This document shows positions 35,281-47,931 of a stretch of 64,000 nucleotides of DNA, piece by piece. This stretch comes from Larix kaempferi (taxonomy: Eukaryota; Streptophyta; Pinopsida; Pinales; Pinaceae): contig BSBM01000076.1 of NCBI GenBank assembly GCA_027924585.1, forward strand, positions 9,656,001 through 9,720,000. The letters run 5' to 3'. Each line of letters opens with the position of its first letter. Position 1 is the first letter of the stretch. A program made the translations under genes and the position numbers. Below the pieces are notes generated by a model. It was not told the origin of the DNA. It did not search any database and worked only from the letters and a program-made list of their open reading frames with translations.

Positions 35281-35410
35281 TGAGATACATCTTCATGGAG
35301 ATATCTATGATGCTCTCCACTTTTTTTTTTTTTGGTAGAGGTATTGATGCCTCTAGCTTTGTTGGTGGAGGTGTTGATGCCTCTAGCTCTGTTGGAAGAG
35401 ATATTGATTC

Positions 35411-35625
35411 CTTTGGTTCTGGAGGTGGACCGACTATCTCATATCATTTATTGGACTTGAGATGTATATTTGGCATGTATAATGAGTTTGATATTATTTT
35501 CCACACACACACACCCTTTGGTTATGGAGGTGGACCGACTATCTCATATCATTTATTGGACTTGAGATGTATATTTGGCATGTATAATGAGTTCGATATT
35601 ATTGTCCACACACACACACACACAA
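35411..35625. repeat. 105-bp tandem duplication
   Basis: 'ctttggttctggaggtggac' at 35,411 recurs as 'ctttggttatggaggtggac' at 35,516. Both units run through 'tcatttattggacttgagat' to a CA microsatellite, with very few differences. Confidence 0.93.
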
Positions 35626-35639
35626 CATTTTTCATGTCG

Positions 35640-36080
35640 ATGTTAATGTTGACGTTTATTTTTATTTATATGTTGATGGTGATGTGTATGTTAGGTCATG
35701 TTAGATATGTTTGCTACATTTGCTTAATAGATGTGTATGTAAGATGATGTTTGTTAGATGTGTGTGATGGTTATGTTAGATAATGCAACTCATGTTTTGT
35801 TAGATGTTATTATTAGATTCGTGTGTTAGATGATGTGAGGTAATGTTTACATATGTATGTTAGATTATGTTAGCTAATTTTTTATGTATATGTAAGATGG
35901 TGCTTATCTTTGATAAGTGATGATAGGTGTGTATGTTATATGATGTTTTCCAGATGTCTTTGATGGTTATGTTAGATGATGTTTATGTTTATTAGGTGGT
36001 GGTGGTGATGATGATGATGGTAGGTACATTAGATGATGTTAGGTGATATTAAATGTGAATGTGAATGTGAATGTTTGCTA
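35640..36080. repeat. Degenerate TTAGATGATGT repeat tract
   Basis: Short units of 'gttagatgatgt', 'gtgtatgttaga' and 'gatgatgatgatgg' dominate the stretch; a simple-sequence expansion that has drifted. Confidence 0.75.
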
Positions 36081-38500
36081 GATGTGTATAAAAAACAAAT
36101 TCTTCCAATTTTATATTGTGTATAAACATTATGCATATTCAATTGTGGAAAACATTATGCATATTTATTTTACAAAATTGTGAAAGATGTTTATTAAAAA
36201 ATATTAATGATAACATCTTCCTTACAGTGTCATATGGTTACAATTATTGTAAACAATTTTGTGAACTTATATTATAAAATAAAATAGAGAAAGATTTGGC
36301 ATCTAATATCTTAATTAAATTTAAATTATTAAATATTATTTTAATAATACAATGCATTTCATTCCCCTATAACAAATATTTGTTTATACTAATTTATCAC
36401 GATCTTCTAATTTACATTTGCATCTAAATTTTACATTCAATTAAGCAAAAATAATAATTAATCATGAAAATGGATTGTTATTATTACAACCTTGAAACAT
36501 ATTTTAATTAAATTATTATTAATAATAACACCATTTCTATAACAATAAAACAACACAATGAAATGCTATTACAATGTAAAATGAAAATAAATGATGCAAT
36601 ATTGACTAAAACAATGATAAACAATATATGCACTAACTTATATTTTTACAATATAATTCCTATAAACAATATAACTCTTAACTATAAAAATCTATCATCC
36701 ATAACAATTATTAACTCTTAATCCATCACTATTATATTCTATAATACAACTCATAATCCCTATAATACATATAAAATCTTATCCTTATAACCTTAACCCC
36801 TAACTAATATTAATTATAATCTTAATTTCTTAAAACCCTTAACGCATACAATCATTAAGGTTAATACTCCATAATCCCTATAAAACACAAGTCCTAACTC
36901 AAAGCTATCATTCTAAATGCACATAATCTCAAATTAAATATTGTTTTTAAATATTAAGAATCATTTATCACTTCTTTGCTATTGGTATTGAAAACTTGTC
37001 TATAATTACAATTCAATATTCAATAATGGTAAAGTTGTACTTTTGAGTGCATATAATCTCAAAATAAATTAGGTTATTTTTACCAATATTAAGAACCACT
37101 TATTATTTGTATATATTTTTATATATAATATAAATTTTATTAGTATACTTTTATACTTGTTAATCTTAATTGATTTGAAAATTTATATTAATTAAAATTC
37201 ATTAATGATTAAATTATTTACATTTATTTTTAAAATGAGTTATTTTTTATTTAATTTTTAAAGTTTTTTTATTTGGAAAATTATATTAATCATAATTCAT
37301 TAATGATAAAGATGTCATTTTTAAGTGTACTTAATTTGTAAATGAATTACATTTCTAATTAATATTAAAATTCATTTATTAATTATATACTTTGTTATTG
37401 TATATTTTGAGATTATTTAAATATTTATGCACATATAATTTGTTATACCCATTAGATATGCATAGATCATTCAACTTTTAAAATTAGACAATCTACATAA
37501 TTAGTATAAAATGACTATTACCTTATTGTTAAAATTTCACGATACACATATGATACACACTTACCCATATTTTTTCAATATTGACACACACATGATGCCA
37601 CAATAATTCTAAAATTTTATACTAAATATGCAACAAGATATAGATATCTTCAACTAAAATAAAATAAAAATTTCAATCAATCCTTCCATACAATAACAAA
37701 TTACTTGATAGACAAACACATTAAGCATCAAATTGATTGTTAACCAACCATAATTGTTTTAAAACATCTAGTAATTAACTTTCCATTTCCACCATCTTAA
37801 GATGAAAAAAATAATATAATTAGAGAACTAAAGAAAACAATAATAAAATGATACATCAACACTGTAAATGATGAAATAAAACATGTACATATCAATTTAT
37901 GTTGTCATCGCCCCGGTTATCTTCCTTGCTTGGCATGATAGCACTATTGTTCTCAAAAATATGTTTTGATCTCGTTTCATGTCTTAATACAAACCATCAA
38001 TCCTTATCCAACACATCAAGGTAAAAAAACACTTGGTTGCAGTGTTTTGGGAAAACATAAGGCTCCTAATACCTCATCTTTCTAGAGTTTCATCCCACAT
38101 CTTTCTAGAGTTGTAGTAATTGAATCCGGTTCTTAATGAAGAGAAGCCATCTTCAGATTAATATATATAAATAATATTGAATGAAAAATAGATGATGATC
38201 AAAGTAGAATGCAAGTAATAGTCCTTGGCGACTAATATGAAGGGATGCAACCCTTATTAAATGTTTTACTATTATTAATTATTAAGTATATTTATTTATT
38301 TATTAATTATTTATGTATGTAACATTTTCACCCCATCTAAGTGTAGCTTTGTCCTCAAAGGTGATTTTGCTGAAGTAAACTTTATTCTCATTTTGCGATG
38401 AAGCGCTGACTTGAGATGTGTAATCTGGATTGGTTCCTTTATCTTAATGTGGGCATGGATCTCTATGTTGTAATCCTTCTTGCCTGAGTGGTGAGTTTCT
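36081..38500. other. AT-rich desert
   Basis: Very AT-rich sequence without a plausible gene. A locally repetitive part at 36,650-36,880 ('aactcttaa', 'taatccctata') suggests decayed short repeats. I see nothing else. Confidence 0.5.
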
Positions 38501-38519
38501 CAATCCATTTAACCTGTAA

Positions 38520-40225
38520 TTACTCCCTTCCAACTAAATTCCATGTACTGTTCCTGAAGGTTGGTAGTGTATGTGCCTAACTACATTAGCCATTCAACTC
38601 CTAACACCATATCTACTCCTTTGAGTGGTAAAGCATAACAATTGAGATGTAGATTTAAGTCTTGTATTTGCACATGAACTTTATAGCATTTCCCTACTTC
38701 TTTTGCTTGTTAGTTGTAAACAGTTGATACCTTGAGATTCTTCACGTGGTATACAAAAAGATTAAGTTCTTTTGCTCGTTTGATATCAATCAGATTATGT
38801 GTGCTCCCAGAATCAACTAAAATTGTGATGTCCTTATTCTTAATCATCCCTGCAAGTTGTAATCTCTTTGGCCTTGTCTTTCTTGATTTTGTTTCCTAGA
38901 ATATGAGTTGTTCATCCTTAATGTTGTCGCAATTTCTCAACTAGGGTGGAATATATTTTTATGTAAGTAACTAAATTTCTTTCCTTACGGTGGTAACTTT
39001 CTTAAGCATCATTGGATATTTCCCCTCACCAGTTTGTTGGATGCATGGAATTGTCGCTATTGATGCCTCAAGTGAGTTTGTATCCAAATCAGAATCGGAT
39101 GTGTCTTCTTTGGCAGAAACATTCATTTCTCTCCCATCTATGATTTTGCAGTGTAGTGTTTGACTAGATATGCATTTATGACTTGGGATCCAATCTTCAC
39201 CACATCGACAACAAGTGTTTTTCTTCTTTTTTCTATCATTAGTGGGACGACTGATGGATGTTTTTTCTTCCTTTTCAACTTGATATCCATATGAGTGGGA
39301 TTTGTTGCACTGAAATCCCGACAACCAACTGCCTCTGCAGTATCTGCATTACTTCTCTTCCCGTTGCAAATAATTTTTTTCAAATCTTGTTTTGGACATT
39401 TCTTCTAGTGTGACTTCTACTACTTTTTGCTTACGTCTTGCTACTTAGATACGTTCAGTATGGCATGCATCTTCAACTCTATTTCTATATACGATTTAAG
39501 GCCTCCTAAGTAAGTTTCGAGTCGTTGTTTGTCATATGATACAAACACTCGTGTAGCAAGGGATTCCCATTGATGAGTGAATTCCTCGACGCTTCCTCTA
39601 TGTTGTAACCTTGTAAGCTTTGAAAAGAACTTGTCCTTGGTGATTTCTTGAAACCTTTTAAAAAATCATTTTTGAACAGTTTCCGGGTGTAGGAATTTTT
39701 TTCCCCTTTCCACCACTTGTACCAATTATAAGTGTATCATTCTAAATGCATTGACGCATATTTCACTTTCTCTCCATCTGTTTTATGTTGTATATATCAA
39801 AGTATTCATCGGCTTTGTTTAACCATGAGACACATTGGTCTTCACTTCCATTGTATTTTGTCAACTCTATTTTTTCTTTGGGTAGATAGATCATAAAAGG
39901 CTAGTATTGGGTGCCTTTTGATCCATAGGGATGGGTGACTTGGAGTTGCGGGATGAGGCGATCGACATTTCCGAACTACTTCGTAATTGCGGTGCTTACT
40001 GGACTTTAGGTTTTGTAATATTTCCTTGATTTGATTATGGATTTATGTCAAAGCATCCAATTTGTCGTCCACTTTATTTTTTGTTTCTCGTTCATGACAT
40101 CCAATTTGTCGTCTAACTTTTCGTTTCTCGTTCGTGATGTCCAATTTGTCATATTCATCAATTCTCTGGGGTTCTTGGCTCTCATTTTGAAGAGTGGAAA
40201 CAATGATTAGGTAATTTGGTTTCAT
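38520..40225 (-). pseudogene. Ty3/gypsy gag and protease remnant
   Basis: Leftward reading from 40,225 gives a charged coiled-coil start (QRIDEYDKLDITNEKRKVRRQ). A degraded gag core follows: FFSKLTRLQHRGSVEEFTHQWESLATRV.., QRLETYLGGLKS.IEIELKMHA. Next is a zinc knuckle CCRCGEDWIPSHKC at about 39,180-39,225, of the 'C-x-x-C-G-x-x-W-x-P-x-H-x-C' type found in plant Ty3/gypsy gag proteins. Left of it, 38,850-38,560 encodes an aspartic protease: ILVDSGSTHNLID (active site) and GVDMVLGVEWLM..LG. Reverse transcriptase is absent. Several stops and frame changes show it is dead; a 3' truncation or deletion removed pol. Confidence 0.82.
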
Positions 40226-40591
40226 TGGTCATTAAAAGAAAAATTATAATAAAATATTTCTTTTTGTTTTAGGCATTTTTCATAGTTTTGGAGTTGCATT
40301 TTGAAATTATGTTTGTTTGTAGGGTACATTATCAAATTCAAAAGGAACATGGTATTGCACAAACATGGTTTTCTTCGGTTCAGACGATGATTGCAGATAT
40401 ATGACAACATGGTTTTCTTCGGTTTAGACAATTCCTAACTTTTGTGCAATGCATCTTACATTAGTTTATATACTTATAAAATTTATGGTAAATATTTATA
40501 AGTAATGTAACAATATTTAAAAAGCTAAAATTTAATAAAAATGAAGTATAAGTATAATTTTATCAATATTAATAACAATAAATATATTATA

Positions 40592-40891
40592 CTAGAAAAG
40601 GTGGTAACGTTGAAAGATATTATTCATTTTTAATGTTGTTATAATCATACTTGTTTGTGGTGCACCATGGAAAACAACAAAAAGCCACCGTGAAGAAGTT
40701 GTGATCTTAGTAAACTCTTTCATATTTTTTTTGAATTGTTCAAATGTATAAAGAACTTCGTCAATCAGTACACCCCTACACGGGTAGACAAATGGAATAT
40801 CTACAATAACTGGATAATATGGCCACTTGAACGCAATTTTCTCTAATTCTTTAGAATCCCCATGTATGATAGAATGTGATGCTTGATGCAA
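40592..40891 (-). pseudogene. Unrecognised coding-like fragment
   Basis: The frame encodes a well-behaved segment (DSKELEKIAFKWPYYPVIVD, PFVYPCRGVLIDEV, SSRWLFVVFHGAPQTS) that looks like part of a real protein, but I cannot place it in a family. Its upper part (40,744-40,891) is included in the 1.7-kb direct duplication and so is repeated near 45,740-45,895. It may be one exon of a gene captured with the duplicated segment. Confidence 0.35.
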
Positions 40892-42440
40892 CCATCATAA
40901 CCGTACTCATCCTCACCAATTTGAGAGTTGCAATTCTTTAGTTCCATCATGCCAAGATATGACATTCCTTATTAATCTTTGGAATGATTTTAGTACTTTT
41001 TAGAACTCTTGTAAATGGACTTAAAATTAGACCTTTAACCATATTTAACATGCATAATCGTATATTATAGTCATTTTAAATGAAAAAAAATGTTTACCTT
41101 ATTTTCAAAAGTATTAAAATGATCAATTGTATATTATAGTAATTTTAAATGAAAAAAAATGCTTACCTTATTTTCAAAAGCATTAAAATGATCGTGAAGA
41201 ATTTTCTTTTTGAATAGTTAAATATATGTTTTTCACTTTAGTCCATGTTTTAAGATTTTAATCTTGCATCATAGCTTTCTGAATTGTAATGTACCAGAAA
41301 GAATTGCAATAATTGGAAAAATAAATTATGGTCTCATGTTAATTTACTTGCTTCATGACCATTAATCCAAGATAAACCTTAGCCATGCATATTCTAAATT
41401 GGTAGGTAGATGGAAATTGTCTCCTTACATCCATAGTGTGACAAAATCCTATGACATGGTAGGTATAAATTGTTTGAATTTGCATTGTTAAAGTGTACTT
41501 TATTTCTGACCTACTCATTACCCACCATGACAAGAATGAGAGATAATTGCAAAAGAGTTATTCTTAATTAATGTTTTCAGGTTCTTTATGAAACTTATAA
41601 ATTTCTTGAATTTTTAAGTTCAATTATGCATAAATCACATCTAGGCAGAGTAAAACTTCAACTAACTTTCCACATTCTATCTTGTCAAGAATTATATTAT
41701 GTTCAAATTGATTAATTCCATAAGCCAAATGGAATCTAGAAGCCACAAAATCTAAATTGATAATTTTGATTTACCTCTATATTTTGACCCTCCTTTTCCT
41801 TTTTTTTATTGCTTCATTCTCTTTGCATCACCTCATTTATGATTCTTTTTGCAGGTATGCCTATGTTCATCAATTCTTTTCCTATTTCCTTTTTACTTGT
41901 TTCCACATCTTGAATATGGTATGGTGTGCTATCAAATTCATATATTCCATCTTCCTCTAAATTACATATAATTCTTTTCCTATTTTCTTTTTACTTGTTT
42001 CCACATCTTGATAATGGTATGGTGTGCTATCAAATTCATATATCCCATCTTCCTCTAAAATATATATAGTATCTTCAATTTCTTCATCTCCTTCATTTTC
42101 CTTCATTTTCAGATTCTTACATGTCATCTACACTCTACAACATTGATCTTTCTTAATTTATATATGATTGGCATGGAAGAGATTTTTTAGCATTGTTTCT
42201 TTTTGCCAACAAATCTCTAACCTAGAAAATAATTAATTTTATATACATTTACATTTAGCCAATGAACAAAATCGTGAAACATGTAAATACTTTTTGTTTT
42301 CACTTGAAAATAATGAGATATTGCAAAATATTAACGATTCAAGTTTATTAAGAAAGATTATAAAATTAATATATTGAAAATTAATTTTATTACCTCATAC
42401 TTGAGCATTCCTTTATAAAACTAAGGAGTAAGGGAATATT
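40744..42440. repeat. Large direct repeat, copy 1
   Basis: About 1.7 kb aligns with 45,740-47,544 from 'atgtataaagaacttcgtca' to 'actaaggagtaag', with scattered substitutions. It has internal duplications shared by both copies (a 77-bp unit 'gtatattatagtaatttta' near 41,050-41,190 and a unit of about 98 bp near 41,870-42,055), so those are older than the large duplication. No gene is recognised inside. Confidence 0.93.
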
Positions 42441-42446
42441 AATTTT

Positions 42447-43570
42447 ATATTGAAGAGGAATTGTATGTGGAGCAGCCACTTGGTTTTGAGACACATGACG
42501 GGAAGTCATATATGTGCAGAACTTGGTATGGTAAGATAGACAACTTTCTATCCAGTTTGGTATTTACCAAAAGTAAAGCGGATTCCAACCCTTACTACAA
42601 GGTTGAGGAAGGCAATCCAGTGATACTACTTTTGTATGCGGATATCCTGTTTGTTACAGGTGAGGATAGATTGATTGATGACACGCAGCGGAAGCTTGCT
42701 GCCGAATTCGAGATGAAGGACTTGGGGATGATGCACTATTTTCTAGGCATGGAGGTGTGGCAGAGTACAGATGGAATCTTCCTTGGACAATGGAAGTATG
42801 TAGTGGAGATACTGAAGTGGTTCGGGATGATGGACTGCAAGGCCATGACCACACCTATGGCATCGAAACTGAAGCTTCTGTGTGATGCTTCATCTAATCT
42901 GGTTGATGTCACAGTGTTTCATCAGATGATTGGGTCCTTGATGTACCTGACGAACACGAGACCAGATAATTACTTTGCGGTGAACACATTGAGCCAGTTC
43001 CTGACGGATCCCAGAGGTGTTCACTTGGTTGCTGTAAAGCATATTCTGAGGTACCTGAAGGGTACGGTTGATTATGGGCTTAAGTATGATGAGAATCAAA
43101 AGTTTAACCTGCAGGGTTATGTTGATTCAGATTGGGTAGGCAGTGCTGCAGATAGGAAGAGCACATCTGGGTGCTGCTTCAGTATGGGATCAGGTGTGAT
43201 CTCTTGGTTTAGTAGGAAGTAGTCCTGTGTAGCACTAAGTACAGCCGAAGCAGAGTATGTTACAGCTTATTCGGCTAGTTGTGAGGCAGTATGGCTGAAG
43301 AAGCTACTATCTGAGTTATTTGATCTACCGTTGGAGGCTACTGGTATCTTCTGTGATAACCAGAGTTGTGTGAAGTTGTCTGAGAACCCGATGTTCCACG
43401 ACAGGTCGAAACACATTGAGATCAAATATCACTATATCAGGGATATGGTGCAGAGAGGAGCAGTGAAGCTCCTGTATGTTGTGATGGATGAGCAGATTGC
43501 AGATGTACTGACGAAACCACTAGCTAGAGTGAAGTTCGATTACTTCAGAGAGAGGCTTGGTGTTCTTTAG
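42447..43570 (+). pseudogene. Copia RT (partial) and RNase H
   Basis: One frame from about 42,447 to 43,570 encodes the copia RT from EELYVEQPLGFETHDG onward, through FTKSKAD, YFLGMEV, MIGSLMYLTNTRPD, HILRYLKGTVDYGL, DSDWVGSAADRKSTSGC, STAEAEY, LCD-like FCDNQSCVKLSENP, RSKHIEIKYHYIRD and DVLTKPLARV. A 42-nt in-frame deletion has removed the KLKKALYGLKQATG segment (MCR joins TWYG). The catalytic YVDD reads YADI, and a TAG at 43,220-43,222 replaces a glutamine. The N-terminal part of RT and everything upstream is missing. It is the same family as 60,176-61,960. Confidence 0.9.
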
Positions 43571-44790
43571 ATTGACGACACTTTGAGGAATAAGTGATGG
43601 ACACATTTGTTGAAGCCATTCCAAGCATGGTGAGAGGAGGATCCTTCCATGGCTATGGATGTAAGTGCTGGATGATGAGCATCAGGACGATGCTCCAGTT
43701 ACTGCTATGTATATGAATAATGTTGAATGCTGGATATGATCGGTTGGATCATTTATATGTATGTATGCATCATGTTGGATGCTAGATACGATCAGTTGGA
43801 TCACGTGTATGTATTTGTATATGTATCAGGTGGATACATTGTATGATCAGGTAGATCATGTATGTTGATATGTATCAGGTATGATCAGGTGGATCATGTA
43901 TTTGTATATGTATCAGGTGGATACATTGTATGATCAGGTAGATCATGTATAATGATATGTATCAGGCAGATACTGTGTATGCATCAGGTGGATTCATTGT
44001 ATGATTAGGATGATCATGGATGATGAGCTTCAGGATGTTGCTCTAGATGACATGTGTCAGGACGATGTAGTGATGATGATCAGGATGATCATGTGTACAT
44101 CAGGATGATGTATGGTGAGTATCAGGTTGATACTCTGTGGCCATGGACAGGTTGTGCAAATAAGCATATAATAGCGCCCTGGGAGGTTTGCAGATTCTCT
44201 TACTAGGTTTTTCCGCTGGCATATAATAGCTCTCTGGGAGATATGGAAAATGCTATTTCGAGGTTTTACTTTGGGAGGACATATAATAGCGCCCTGGGAG
44301 GTTTGCAGATTCTCTTGCTAGGTTTTGCCATTGGCATATAATAGCTCCCTGCGAGATCTGGAAAACGCTCTTTCGAGGTTTTGTCCTATGGCATGTAAGT
44401 AGAACTAGGAGATCTGGACAGGATGAAAAAGGCCTCAGAAGCTCTTTCGAGGCATTGCCATGACCACATGTAATAAGTCCTAGAGATCTGGACATGATGA
44501 AAAAGCCCTCAGATGCTCTTTAGGGTTCTTGCTTGACAAGACACTCTTTTAAGGTTTTGTGGTGGGGGTCACATGTAATAAGTCCTGGAGATCTGGACAG
44601 GATGAAAAAGGCCTCAGATGCTCTTTATGGTTCTTGCTAGTCAAGAGACTCTTTTAAGGTTTTGTGACAGTCACATGTAATAGCTCTCTAAGAGATCCGA
44701 TAGGTTAGGTTGTGTGCCTGTAATAAGTCCTGGGATGCTCTTGCGAGGTTTTGTGACGCACGTAATAAGTCCCGAGTATTCCATAGTATG
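43571..44790 (+). repeat. Repeat-rich 3' tail of the copia element
   Basis: After the RT/RNase H stop comes non-coding tail. At 43,690-44,150 'gatcaggtggatcatgtat' and 'atgtatcaggtggataca' recur in a loose array. At 44,160-44,780 two repeat types follow: a unit of about 116 bp (gcatataatagcgccctggg..., twice) and a unit of about 100 bp (acatgtaataagtcctggagatctggacagg..., several times). The first array also occurs in the minus-strand copy at 60,176-60,420, so it belongs to the family. Confidence 0.85.
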
Positions 44791-44989
44791 GCCAGTGATG
44801 ATGAAGACCTGCAGGTGGTGGGCCTACATCGAGTATGAAAAATGACTGCCTCTGTAGAACTTCCTATGACGAATAGATTCAAAGATTGATTGAGATAGCA
44901 ACAGCAGTGATGATGACGATGATTCGATGATGATGATCTATAGAAGAAGACTTGTGCTAGAAGACATGTGTCAAGAAATACCTTCCTAG

Positions 44990-45000
44990 TTAAGAGGGAG
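44990..45000 (+). other. Polypurine tract
   Basis: 'ttaagagggag' directly precedes the LTR start TGTTGATG; the same tract type occurs at 8,341-8,350. Confidence 0.85.
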
Positions 45001-45637
45001 TGTTGATGTATATGTAACTTCGGAATGTATTTCACATATATGTATATTGTATTCCTATAGAGATGTTATTATTCCTCTATACGGAAGTGTTTGTATTCCT
45101 ATAGAGATGTTATTATTCCTCTATATGGAAGTGTCGTCATTTATATTGTAAGTGTTGTAACTTATACTTGATGGGTTATTAGACCACCCTATTGGGGGTC
45201 AGCCATGTGGGTCAAAGGGTTATTAGACCACCCTATTGGGGTTCGGCCCAGTCAGCATTATGTTATGTGGTTAAGTTAAGGCCGACCTAGTAAAGGTTAT
45301 TAGGCAAGTCAAGTCAAGTATAAATAGAGTGCGAGAGGCACTCTATTTGATCATTCTATTCTCACACACACTCTTTGGAGAGTGGCGCACTTGTGGAGGA
45401 GGAGAAGCTGCTGCTAGGAGATGTCTATCTCTTATGCTTGGGTTGTATCATTGCTCTATCTATCTCTGAGGAAGTTATTGGGGTTTTTCACCTTTATGAT
45501 TTTCCCCAAGTAAACTCTATGTCTCTTGTGTGCTTGCATTATTGTGTTCATGATTGATATGCTGTAGATATGTTGTACATGTTGTTCTCTCAGTTAAGAT
45601 CCTAGATTAGATTGAAGTAAAGTCTGAAAAACTAACA
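45001..45637 (+). repeat. Copia 3' LTR
   Basis: Begins TGTTGATGTATATGTAAC after the purine tract and ends ...AAAACTAACA, giving TGTTG/(C)AACA-type ends and 637 bp. It contains a duplication around 45,048-45,130 ('gtattcctatagagatgtta' twice) and another at 45,174-45,245 ('gttattagaccaccctattg' twice). No 5' LTR was found. The sequence that follows is not normal flank but a 40-bp piece of RT (see 45,541-45,742). Confidence 0.85.
45319..45326 (+). promoter_or_regulatory. LTR TATA box
   Basis: TATAAATA followed by 'gagtgcgaggcactc'-like text about 30 bp upstream of a pyrimidine-rich start region (cattctattctcacac), the usual layout of a copia LTR promoter. Confidence 0.7.
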
Positions 45638-45742
45638 TATATGTCTGTGGAGCAGCCATTTGGTTTTGAGACACATGACGGGATCTTAACTGAGAGAACA
45701 ACATGTACATCATATCTACATCATATCAATCATGGACACAAT
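45541..45742. repeat. 62-bp inverted repeat at the junction of LTR, RT scrap and duplicated flank
   Basis: 45,541-45,602 (inside the LTR) and 45,681-45,742 are inverted copies with only a few mismatches. The 78-bp loop holds the LTR end (to 45,637) and a 40-bp copy of the RT start (gtggagcagccatttggttt at about 45,649, matching 42,469). Copy 2 of the large direct repeat starts immediately after the right arm. Confidence 0.92.
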
Positions 45743-47544
45743 GTATAAAGAACTTCGTCATTTAGTACACCCCTACACTGGTAGACAAATGGAATATCTA
45801 CAATAACTAGATAATATGGCCACTTGAACGCAATTTTATCTAATTCTTTAGAATCCTCGTGTATGATAGAATGTGATGCTTGATGCAACCATCATAACCG
45901 TACTCATCCTCACCAATTTGAGAGTTGCAATTCTTTAGTTCCATCATGCCAAGATATGACATTCCATGACATTCCTTATTAATCTTTGGAATGATTTTAG
46001 TACTTTTTAAAATTCATCATGCCAAGATATGACATTCCATGACATTCCTTATTAATCTTTGGAATGATTTTAGTACTCTTTAGAACTCTTGTAAATGGAC
46101 TTAAAATTAGACCTTTAACCATATTTAACATGCATAATCGTATATTATAGTAATTTTAAATGAAAAAAAATGTTTACCTTATTTTCAAAAGTATTAAAAT
46201 GATCAATTGTATATTATAGTAATTTTAAATGAAAAAAATGCTTACCTTATTTTCAAAAGCATCAAAATGATCATGAAGAATTTTCTTTTTGAATAGTTAA
46301 ATATATGTTTTTCACTTTAGTCCATGTTTTAAGATTTTAAACTTGCATCATAGCTTCTTGAATTGTAATGTACCAGAAAGACTTGCAATAGTTAGAGAAA
46401 TAAATTATGGTTCCATGCTAATTTACTTGCTTCATGACCATTAATCCAAGATAAACCTTAGCCATGCATATTCTAAATTGGTAGGTAGATGGAAATTGTC
46501 TCCTTACATCCATAGTGTGACAAAATCCTATGACATAGTAGGTATAAATTGTTTGAATTTGCATTGTTAAAGTACACTTTATTTCTGACCTACTCATTAC
46601 CCATCATGACAAGAATGGGAGATAATTGCAAAAGGGTTATTCTTAATTAATGTTTTCAGGTTCTTTATGAAAGTTATAAATTTCTTGAATTTTTAAGTTC
46701 AATCTATGCATAAATCACATCTAGGTAGAGTAAAACTTCAACTAACTTTCCACATTCTATCTTGTCAAGAATTATATTATGTTCAAATTGATTAATTCCA
46801 TAAGCCAAATGGAATCTAGAAGCCACAAAATCTAAATTGATAATTTCATGATTTACCTCTATATTTTGACCCTCCTTTTCCTTTTTTTTATTGCTTCATT
46901 CTCTTTGCATCACCTCATTTATGATTCTTTTTGCAGGTATGCCTATGTTCATCAATTCTTTTCCTATTTCCTTTTTACTTGTTTCCACATCTTGAATATG
47001 GTTGTTTCCACATCTTGAATATGGTATGGTGTGCTATCAAATTCATATATTCCATCTTCCTCTAAATTACATATAATTCTTTTCCTATTTCATTTTTACT
47101 TGTTTCCGCATCTTGAATATGGTATGGTGTGCTATCAAATTCATATATCCCATCTTCCTCTAAATTATATATAGTATCTTCAATTTCTTCATCTCCTTCA
47201 TTTTCCTTCATTTTCAGATTCTTACATGTCATCTACACTCTATAACATTGATCTTTCTTAATTTATATATGATTGGCATGGAAGAGATTTTTTAGCACTG
47301 TTTCTTTTTGCCAACAAATCTCTAACCTAGAAAATAATTAATTTTATATACATTTACATTTAGTCAATGAACAAAATCGTGAAACATGTAAATACTTACT
47401 GTTTTCACTTGAAAATAATGAGATATTACAAAATATTAACGATTCAAGTTTATTAAGAAAGATTATAAAATTAATATATTGAAAATTAATTTGATTACCT
47501 CATACTTGAGCATTCCTTTATAAAACTAAGGAGTAAGAAAATAT
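45740..47544. repeat. Large direct repeat, copy 2
   Basis: Matches 40,744-42,440, with two extra small duplications of its own: about 78 bp near 45,938-46,085 ('catgccaagatatgacattc' twice) and about 23 bp near 46,979-47,022. Beyond 47,544 the sequence differs from what follows copy 1. Confidence 0.93.
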
Positions 47545-47931
47545 ATAAATCCATGTTTTTTGTCGCAAAACTTTTCTCTTAACTGAATATAAAACAAAAA
47601 AATATACAAGTACTCTTTTGAAGTAGACACACCAATTAACTGCACCATATTTTTTTCAATTTTTTTGGTGGTGTATTTTTAAAGCTATGGATTTTTCATT
47701 TCACCACATTTTGAAAGAGATGAAACCAAACTCGACACATGTTAAAAAAAGAAAAAAATATCAGATCTCACCTATACACAACAAAATTTATATATTCGGA
47801 AAGTAGATTCAATGATGAAACTAATGGTATCAAGTCTGACAGTCGCTTTCTAGTGTAAGAGATTGTTTTTACCTTTCGAAAATGGAGAAACCTGAAAACT
47901 GTACAGAAACGTGAAGTTTTCAGGTTTCAGA
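47545..47931. other. No feature
   Basis: AT-rich; nothing supported apart from a short inverted pair cctgaaaact/agttttcagg at 47,891-47,924. Confidence 0.4.

Noticed and set aside
35280-35747. 155-codon frame with Gly-rich start
   Set aside because: Spans the 105-bp duplication, a CA microsatellite and the TTAGATGATG tract; not protein-like.
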